64,000 nucleotides of DNA from Viola odorata (lineage: Eukaryota > Streptophyta > Magnoliopsida > Malpighiales > Violaceae). The stretch spans positions 30,738,579-30,802,578 of the forward strand of contig OY829542.1 in the NCBI GenBank assembly GCA_963691705.1. Direction: 5' to 3'. The translations under genes and the position numbers were made by a program. This document shows positions 56,382-64,000 of the stretch, piece by piece. The notes beneath the pieces were generated by a model that did no database searches, was not told the origin of the DNA, and saw only the letters and a program-made list of their open reading frames with translations. Within the stretch, counting starts at the first letter, position 1. Each line of letters begins with the position of its first letter.

Positions 56382-57224
56382 TGATAAGATCCAACTCCTT
56401 TGTAAGGGGAGTTTGAATCTATGTTTGAAGGAGGATCTAGCTTGGAGTTGTGACACAAGGCAGATTGGAAGAAGGAAGGAAATAGGATGGAAGATGGAGT
56501 ATAAGTGCAGCGGAAATGGATGATAAGAAAAGGGATGAATGGAAAGGATTGAGTTTTGATTGGAGTGGATGGATTGATGATGGTACACTTGATTGAACAC
56601 AGATTGAAAGCACAAAAGAACACTTGATTAATTCTTGAGAACACACTTGGATTACAGAAATGGAACAACAACAAATCACTCAAATAACACTCTAGGATAA
56701 ATGCCTTGGTGAAAAGGCTAGAGGAGGATTTCTCTCTAGCTTTTCACTTGGCAATTATATCTGAAAATGAAAGCTAGCTTGATGTTCTATTTATAGGAAA
56801 CAAATATAATAAAATAACACAAGTGGGATGGAGACAGCTCGCAAGATGCCCTTGAAGCTGGGGCAAAACGCTATGGAGACTAGCTATAGCGTTTTGCCAC
56901 TGGACTCTCGTTAATCCTGGCTCGTTCAAACTGCGCGCTAAAATGTCGACGACCATAACTTTTGATCCACCCGTCAGATTGGCCCAAAACTTGTCCCAAA
57001 TGAAAGCTAACATCTTGAAGTTTCCATCAAGACTTTGTTTTCTCAAATCAGACGTCATTTGCTTATCCATCGGATTATGATGATTGGCCCTCTTGGATGG
57101 AGCATTTGTTGCCGAGCTTGGTTCTGCGATCCCCATGCATAGCCACTGGATAGTTGTGGCTGCGATCCCCATGCTTAGGTAGTGCTGGTACATAGAGAGA
57201 ATGAGGTCAGGTGTGATCATATCA
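56382..57224 (-). mobile_element. Solo LTR (minus) with GTCTT duplication
   Basis: 843 bp, plus-strand TGATAAGATCC...GATCATATCA, flanked by GTCTT at 56377-56381 and 57225-57229. Minus-strand TATA CCTATAAATAG near 56788-56798. A 171-codon minus ORF inside it (56774-57289) is not a gene. Confidence 0.9.
56862..56898. repeat. Inverted repeat GGCAAAACGCTAT / ATAGCGTTTTGCC
   Basis: 13-bp perfect arms at 56862-56874 and 56886-56898 with an 11-bp loop, within the solo LTR. The same motif occurs once more outside the LTR at about 57294-57307. Confidence 0.85.
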
Positions 57225-57229
57225 GTCTT

Positions 57230-57310
57230 AGAACCGAAGAGCGCGACTTGGAGGCAAGGGAGCGTTGGACTACATGCATTCATGCTCACTTCAGTGGCAA
57301 AACGCTATAG
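57230..57310 (+). pseudogene. Element D terminal coding remnant
   Basis: After the GTCTT duplication the frame continues with charged residues (RTEERDLEARERW) for about 25 codons to a stop near 57310. No further element D sequence or 3' LTR is recognisable. Confidence 0.45.
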
Positions 57311-57659
57311 TTTGAAATGTGCATCTAAATATGAATCTAATGTGTATATGTAGTACAACCTACTTAGTTTGAAATGTAATGAGTAATTTATAAACAAAAT
57401 TTATAAAACTAATTCATATTATATATAAATATGATATCAATCTAATGTGTATATGTAGTACAACCTATTTAGTTTTAAAATTAATGAGTAATCAAGGACT
57501 ATTAATTATATAATATAAGTAATTTTCTCATTGTTGTATGTATATTGTTAATTTCAAATTAGTTAATAGGGTACCTAATTTTCACCATTACTATCTCTTA
57601 ATTTTACAAGTTATTCAACCTTTCTTAATCAAATGTACATTGTATAATATACATTTTAA
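57311..57659. other. AT-rich stretch
   Basis: Contains a short direct repeat (AATCTAATGTGTATATGTAGTACAACCTA at about 57335 and 57432). No gene. Confidence 0.5.
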
Positions 57660-58328
57660 ATACAACAACTATTATAAAATGACACATATCAGCACCAAAA
57701 ATGGAAATTACATTTTCACGGAGTGAGCCGTCGAAAACTATCAATAGCAACTGACATAGCCGTCATAAATGATGAGATACCATTTTTGACGAAAGGTCTA
57801 TCAAAAATGGAAATAGTTTTCAACAATATAGACCGTAAAAAGTCTTCTTCATTGTTCAACGGCTATTCGGTCACAAAAGATAAAAAGGGTTTTCACAAAA
57901 ATGTCGTCGAAAGAGGTTTTTGATGGAAGTAGTCATCGAAACCAAAGAGTTTATTGAGGGACTAGTGCCTCAAAAGATTTCCTCTATTATCGATGGCCTT
58001 TCCGTCGAAACTTGGGTAAGATTTTGACAAGTATAGCGATCAAAACATTTTTCGATGGACTAGTCCCTCAAAAATATTTCACGCATTATTGTGGCGCCAA
58101 CAATTCTGCATTAGCGCCCAAATGTTTCGATGGAAGGACCGTCAAAATAGTTTATTGACAGAGCTTTCCGTCGATAATTGTATTATTTTTGTTCATAATC
58201 CTATAATGGAATATTAAAGAAAAAATAAAGGTTCTGATGGTCACACCATCGAAAAGCTGTAAAAACTTTCCGACAAAAATTGTCCGTAAAAAATGCTTCA
58301 TCGATATAAGATAATTTTTTTTATAGTG
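57660..58328 (-). mobile_element. CACTA-like transposon end with subterminal repeats
   Basis: Many short CCGTCGAAAA / TTTTCGACGG-type motifs in both orientations between 57720 and 58290, and a right end TTTTTTTTATAGTG, i.e. CACTATAAAAAAAA on the minus strand. These are hallmarks of En/Spm (CACTA) subterminal regions. The left end and transposase were not found. Confidence 0.55.
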
Positions 58329-58815
58329 CTTGAAATGCTAGGGTCGACCAATAATTGGAAAAGTGACCCCACATCTCTTGTGACACACCCTTTGGACTTT
58401 TGTGTTTCTACGCCTCTTGAAATGATCCATACTTTTCCAAATCCCTTCGTCACCAATTGTAAAGCATATCTACAAACCGACTTGTCGAGACCTTCCTCCA
58501 CAAGTGTTTTACCTCATTTGTAATTGACAGGTCCTATCAAAACCTTGTCTGTAATACAAGAAAATTATTAATGACAATTAACATTAAGTAATTACAATTG
58601 TTATGCATGTAAATAAAGAATATAATGATAAAAAATTAACAACTTAAAGAAGGATGACAATACACAAAACTCATCCCATGACTGGTTAAGAGAATTCGTT
58701 CCAAATGTATTCCAAGAATGGACTGCTGCATTAAACCATCTCCTCAAGGCAAGTGTGATCTTCTGCAAGCTGGCATTGCAAATGAGGCTACACATAGAAC
58801 AATTACAACACAATG
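58329..58815. other. Unassigned sequence
   Basis: Two short minus-strand frames (58298-58501 and 58601-58813) look protein-like but match nothing I know. No support for a gene. Confidence 0.4.
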
Positions 58816-60197
58816 TGATCGCATATTTTTAGTATAGGTTTTTCCCCTTTATTTCGGCCTTTTCGAGGGCTTGATACTTCTGATTTTTCCTTTTTCCCAT
58901 CTTTTTGCAGATCAGTGCTTAAAGGAAGAAAAGAGCAAAAACGAGCATTTTTTTAAGGATTTCTGGAACTTTGAATCATCGAGGCCTAGAAGATCGATAC
59001 GTCATCACGACCTCGACGCTAACCAGACCAGTGAACAGTCTTGTGCCTTGACATATTCGCATCAGATCAAAGATCAAAAGCCAAAGAAAAGAATCTTCAA
59101 AGATCCGTGGGGGATTCCAAGCATCTCTAGAAGATGTCAGGTACTTCCAGAAGATTCCAGAATATTCCCTGCTAAGGGCGTATCCTTCCTATGTGTTGTC
59201 ACCCTCTCATGCGCTGACACTCTCTCTCCTTTGCTGTATTTTGTCCCTTAGCTAGTTTTTAGGCTATTTAAGCTTAGTTTTAGGGTTTTTGTAAGGACGG
59301 CTGGTCCTAGGACACACTCACACTTTTACCTAAATTTTAGGGATTCTCTCTTCCTCTTTTTGAGCAACGCTGTCATCTTGAGAAGAAAATAATCATTGAA
59401 TTCTTCATCGGTTTATTCTAATACATTTCTCTTTTATTTCCTTTAATCTTGTTTATGTTATTCTTTCTCCCTACTTGTTGTTTATATTTTATTATGAGTA
59501 GCTAAGTTCCCATCTTCTTAGTAAAGGGTGCTCCAAAGGTTGCAAGGCTTGGTTAAGAGGCTTAAACATGCTTAATATATTCTCATTGTCATATTCAGTT
59601 ATTTATCATTATCTTGCCATGCTCATTTAGAAATGTTAAGGGCATGATCAACTGTTAGTATTTCTGTGTGGGTATTGTCATCCTAACAACGATAACGTCA
59701 TTGTGAGGTTGTTAGGAGTAGTAGACACCTAGTGGGGACATCGCGAGAGGCCTTTCGTCTAGGGGTAAATAGTCATTTAGGGTTGTGCCGCGAGCTTGAC
59801 ACACTGAGATGTCACGCCCTAGATCTGTCTTGCCTCCCCGCATTCGTACCTGGGAGGACAGCGAAACGTCAAGGTCGTCTCATATGTGAAAACGGGGGGT
59901 GACTTTTATTAAGATGGTAAGTAGGGGATTCGTAGTGAGAACTTGGTCCCTATAGCAGGTCTGTGCATGAGTTTGGAATATTTTTGTGCCGATGATTTAC
60001 CAACCCGAAATGCAACCTGAGAACACCTTTTGCTAAGATCTCTTCTCATTGAATTAATATCTCTTTTACAGCTTTTCTTACTATCTTGCCCTCGAACTGT
60101 TTTTAGTTATCATGCCCTCAATTGTTGTTTACTTTCATGCCCTGGATAATTGCTTTGATCATTTGTCTTGTTAGCTCCCAAATCTGCGTTGATTAAT
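58816..60197 (+). repeat. Second Athila-like LTR, 3' end missing
   Basis: Aligns with 25768-27180: starts TGATCGCATATTT, shares GCCTTTTCGAGGGC, GGCTATTTAAGCTTAG (TATA-like, near 59262), GTTGTGCCGCGAGCTTGAC and ends near ATCTGCGTTGATTAATT. About 160-180 bp of the LTR end are absent. No polypurine tract precedes it. Confidence 0.75.
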
Positions 60198-60689
60198 TAA
60201 ACAAAAAATTAATGAGTTCCCAAACCACAAATTAAACAAAAAATTAATCTTTCTTGAGCAAGGAACCTAGCAACACTACAGTACCATATTCAAATTTAAT
60301 TGAAAGATCATGGTTGCACGATTTTTTGATGTCATTGAGAATCATTTTCCCACTTCATTGCTTGAGGTGGTAAGGGACGTATTCGAGTTGATCGAAGAGA
60401 CTCCGTTAGATGGAGTCGCACTAATTATTAACGAGTTCACCGGTCAATAAAATTCAACAAGTGGTCAACTCATTAATTATTTAAATTTTTAATCTCATCC
60501 GTCCAATTTTATTGAACGGTTCAGATTCCTCTAACATAATAAAAGCAAGCTCTTCTTTGTAGCATTTTTTATAGTGTAGAGAATGTTAAATGATTGTTTG
60601 ATTACTTTTGTTGAAAAAGAAATTTTTGATAGTGTAGAGAATGAGAGAATCATACAAGGATATCAAAAAATGAAAACTCGTAGAGAACA
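60198..60689. other. AT-rich spacer
   Basis: Includes a direct repeat AATTAAACAAAAAATTAAT (60194 and 60231) and a CACTA-end-like TTTTTTATAGTG at about 60566-60577. No gene. Confidence 0.45.
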
Positions 60690-60946
60690 ATTATAAAAAG
60701 TACGTATATTGTATGAATTCTAATGTATAATTATTATTTTTCTATATTGTTTTCTTATTTATCTTTTTGTTAAGTTTATCTAAATATTTGTTATTTAGTG
60801 ACGGATACAAATACTCTTAAGCATTTTTCCATTTTTTCGTTCAGCTCGCTTACCTTCCCTTTAAAATACTAAAAAAAAAACGTGAAAGCCCCCTCCCCCC
60901 TCCCCCTTGAAAATTATCCTGGATCCGTCCCTGCCTAGACTTGTCT
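60690..60946 (+). mobile_element. DNA-transposon terminus, inverted copy of 36655 fragment
   Basis: AGTACGTATATTGTATGAAT onward is the reverse complement of 36655-36745. The right end CCTCCCCC...CCTGGATCCGTCCCTG is the reverse complement of CAGGGACGGATCCAGG, a terminal sequence common on plant DNA transposons. Class unresolved. Confidence 0.5.
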
Positions 60947-63139
60947 ATTGTTGCAATTATATTTTTTTGCATTGCTAGAACAATATGTGTCATACTTTGC
61001 TATAATTTCCAAGGACTCTAATATGAAGGTTATGCCATTTGTCATGTTCTTTAACCTGAAAAAAACCATAGTCATAAAGCAAACTCATTTGATATTTTGA
61101 TTGTTAAAAGATAGACAATTAAATAGAGAGAAAGTCTAACGTGTTTAGAGGGGAATCTGTGTAGCATAGTATATATAGAAAAGAATAATTAGACATCTAA
61201 CAAGATAACAAAGACACAAATATAAAAAATGATAAAGTAGTCATTTTTTTTACTTTCCTTGAGGATTACCAAGTACAAAACAAACAGAATAATGTTACTT
61301 TTCCGGAAATCTTAAATTCCAACCAAACACAAAAAACTAACATTCTCCTCAATCACTCTCGGGTATCACTCTCCCGGGAGTGATTCCAAAGGGGAAAGTA
61401 ACTTTCCATGAACCAAACGATATCTTAGATTATTAGATTAAATAGAATTTTTTTACCATAACTTTCATTTTAAATTGAAAAAGTTACTCATTTAACTTAA
61501 AATTGCCAAAATAACTTTACCAAAATCTGAAGTGTTTGCCCTCGAAAATTTTATGGAACGGTTTCCTTCAATGGAACAACTTAATTGTTTTATCAACTCA
61601 AACAACTAAATTAAGCAATCAACCCAAACAATTAAAACAACTAACTAAAACAACCAATTAAAACTTTATTAAAATTAAAGTGGTACTAAAATTAATAATA
61701 GAACTAACATTTTGAAGTTAAATGGAAAGTGATGCTACAATTCAATTTATTCGATCAACAATGCACGTCCAAGAAACTTAATTATATTAGAAAATTAATT
61801 TAACAATTTATTAAATTCAATTCAATTTTTCTGTTTTTTTACAAATGTATATTTATTAAAATGAAAACTTCGACAAGATGAAGAGTTGTTCGTGCGACAA
61901 AGGTGGTGTTTGGTGCGGCGCACAACTTAACGATGAAAACTTAGGTTTTCAATGGAAATTTCCGACGAAACCTAGGTTAAAGTGAAACAGGGACTTTCAT
62001 GTTTTCCATAGATACTTCCGTCGAAAACTTATCTTTCCGACGAAATTTTCCATCTGAAATAATCAATTTTTTTTATAAAATTAATAAAATTTCAAAATTT
62101 TACTAAATTTTTTTTTAATTTCCATTAAAATAAATACATTATGTAATAAATTATATAAAAACTTACTTAAATTATGATCATATATATATATGGTAGTTTT
62201 CTTAAATGATAAATTACACAATATTATTATTATACTAATTATTAAATTATACGCTATAACTTTTGATCTCATGAAATTCCTAATTCATATGATGAAAAAT
62301 CTTGTATGCATAGTACTTAAAAGATAATTTTCCTTTAATACGTATGTATCAAAAATATCATTTTTAAGCATGTAAAATAGTCATTAGTTGATCATTGTAA
62401 ACTCTGTATTTACCATTTAAATTTAACATTCTTGTAAACTTCAGTTATAACATGCCAAAAGAAAGTTTATATTGCAATCATTTACTCCTACATTATATCC
62501 TTAAATAGTTGACATTAGTCGATGACTCTATTAATTAAGCGAGTACAATCTTAACCACTAACTACTACTAGTAACTTATGACAAACAACACATATAATTC
62601 TTAATATAAAACGATGAAACTAATTAAAACTAAAATCTTTTATATGTGAACAACATATAATTTGAAGTTTCTCATAACAATTGATCATACTGTGCTAAAT
62701 CTAGTATATAATTAATACATATCAATTCACTTAAAAGATTATCTTCCTTTCATACATTTGTATCCACAAGTGGTAGTAAATCTCATTCATCGTCTATGTG
62801 CATCAAAACTAGTTAGTTCATGTTTGCAAAGAACGTATTGTGGATGAATGAAAATTGACTTACTTTTAGTTTGTTTGCCAATAATTACATAATAATATTC
62901 TCGTAAATGCCTTGTATATATATTTATACAACATATATGAAAATATATCCTTCAATCATTAACCCTAGAACAAAAAGCTTTCTTAATTTAAAAACCTAGC
63001 CACCGTCAGGTTGAGAGAGACTCTCCCTCCGACCAGCCCACTACTGCCGGAGTGCAAAGTGTCAACATGCCTCTCGCGGTAGACGATATAACACCTGCAT
63101 ACCCACTGTAGCAGGCGTGAAAAAACCTTCATTAACTTA
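60947..63139. other. AT-rich intergenic with transposon scraps
   Basis: No gene. 61351-61385 is a near-perfect hairpin (AATCACTCTCGGG / CCCGGGAGTGATT). 61905-62056 has TTTCCGACGAAA and TTCCGTCGAAAA motifs as in the CACTA fragment. 63000-63139 is GC-richer and likely the 5' UTR of the ORF that follows. Confidence 0.5.
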
Positions 63140-64000
63140 TGGCGGAACACAAAATTGATTCAGTCTCCTATTACGTAGAAAACTTGCCTCACCACGTGGA
63201 TCATAAAGCTCTACGATATCTGATTACTCGTCGGTGGAGACTACCAAAATTTGGTAGTTTGGTTGATGTCTTCATTCCAAACCGTAGGAACAGAGATGGA
63301 AAGAGGTTTGGTTTTGTCCGTTTTGATTGGGTAGAAAATAGAATTGATATGGAACTTGCACTAGATCATCAATTCATCGGGGCGTCAGCCATTAGGAGTA
63401 GTCTAGGTCGGCGTCGAAGGGAGATTGGGAGGTCGGGGCTGAATAGTCATGCACAGCTTCTTCAGCGCAAGCCTGCTAAATCTGTACCAAAACCCCAATT
63501 GAGTAAGTCTACAATTAGGGATAACAGGGAGCATTCCTTCGCTAACGTGGTGAAGGGGATTCCACGAATTCTAAATACTGAGGTTAGTACCGCAAACAAG
63601 GAGAAAGGAGATTCTGCATCGGATGTTGTTGGGTTGGAAATTCCGGCAGAAAATGAGGAATGGCTAACTAGAAGTGCGGTGGGTATTATCCGAAGGATAG
63701 AATATATTCCAAAAATTCAAGAGCTGGTATTGGAATCAGGGTGGATTTGCGAGACAAGAGTTATGGGCTGGGGTTTAGTGTGGCTGGAATTTGACAGGCA
63801 GACAGACCGTGAATGGGCAATGTCGGATACTCAAAATAGGTTATTCTCTAAGGTAATGTCTTGGGAAGATGAAATTGCTAGGGGATGCATGTTATGCTGG
63901 GTTCAATGCGTCAGAATTCCTATTCAGACTTGGGGATTTTCAACGTTTGAGAAGATTGGGAATAAGATAGGGTCGCTGGTAGCTGTGGACGAGAACACCA
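63140..64000 (+). CDS. RRM and DUF4283-like protein, LINE ORF1 type (incomplete at window end)
   Basis: ATG 63140 (MAEHKIDSVSYYVENLPHHV) opens a frame of 287 codons with no stop to the window end. Residues 8-85 form an RNA recognition motif: RNP2-like SYYVENLP and RNP1-like KRFGFVRF, with VDVFIPNRRN between. A basic linker follows (SLGRRRREIGRSG), then SFANVVKG. Residues about 180-285 resemble DUF4283 (WLTRSAVGII, VMGWGLVWLEF, WVQCVRIPIQTW, FEKIG). RRM plus DUF4283 is the usual start of ORF1 of plant L1-type LINEs, an RNA chaperone of the retroposition complex; host proteins of similar make-up exist. No degeneration seen in the visible part, in contrast to every pol in the window. Nothing precedes it that looks like a host promoter. 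Confidence 0.8.

Noticed and set aside
56774..57289. 171-codon minus-strand ORF
   Set aside because: Lies within and across the edge of a solo LTR, including its TATA box; no protein family seen.

Overview
The window is a plant nuclear, gene-poor, repeat-rich region, probably pericentromeric heterochromatin of a dicot. Almost everything recognisable is a transposable element. Introns with GT-AG borders, TATA-box promoters, Ty3/gypsy lineages found only in plants (Tat with two RNase H domains, Athila), and a decayed copy of the plant small-RNA methyltransferase gene HEN1 support this. No rRNA, tRNA, CRISPR array or clearly functional host gene was found.

Layout. 1-1786 and 19754-22996 are the two halves of one old minus-strand Ty3/gypsy element (element A). 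Its reverse transcriptase is split by a 17,962-bp Tat-lineage element (1787-19748) flanked by a perfect ATTTT target-site duplication. The Tat element has LTRs bounded by TGATAA...TTATCA, a tandem duplication of its LTR plus 5' gag, and one gag-pol frame (4320-10190) with nine nonsense codons and no frameshift. Beyond pol lies a 9-kb 3' region with four antisense ORFs. Each has its own TATA box; two are spliced paralogues resembling the plant 'putative gypsy-type transposon' family, and two are short, complete and unrecognised. A 38-codon sense ORF with its own TATA box lies before the 3' LTR.

22997-35950 is a pile of fragments: gypsy element E, an Athila-like element (25768-31456) carrying two solo LTRs in opposite orientation with perfect 5-bp duplications, a minus-strand LTR plus leader (F), and an internally deleted element (B). 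36015-38118 is a HEN1 pseudogene with retained introns, interrupted by a DNA-transposon fragment. 38404-45133 is non-coding: a (GA)n run, another LTR with primer-binding site (H), and about 1.5 kb of two tandem-repeat families. 45134-57310 holds a minus-strand deleted element (G) and a gag-only element (D). D is split by a nearly complete 7,846-bp gypsy element (C, duplication CCAAG) and by a solo LTR (duplication GTCTT). 57311-63139 is AT-rich with CACTA-like and other DNA-transposon remnants and a second Athila LTR. From 63140 an intact reading frame (RRM plus DUF4283-like, LINE ORF1 type) runs off the end.

How it fits together. The elements form a readable stratigraphy: A is older than Tat, Athila is older than its solo LTRs, and D is older than C and the GTCTT solo LTR. 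Several elements (B, D, E, F, G) lack most of pol and could only have moved with enzymes supplied by a relative such as C. The item most worth follow-up is the antisense gene block of the Tat element, followed by the HEN1 fragment.
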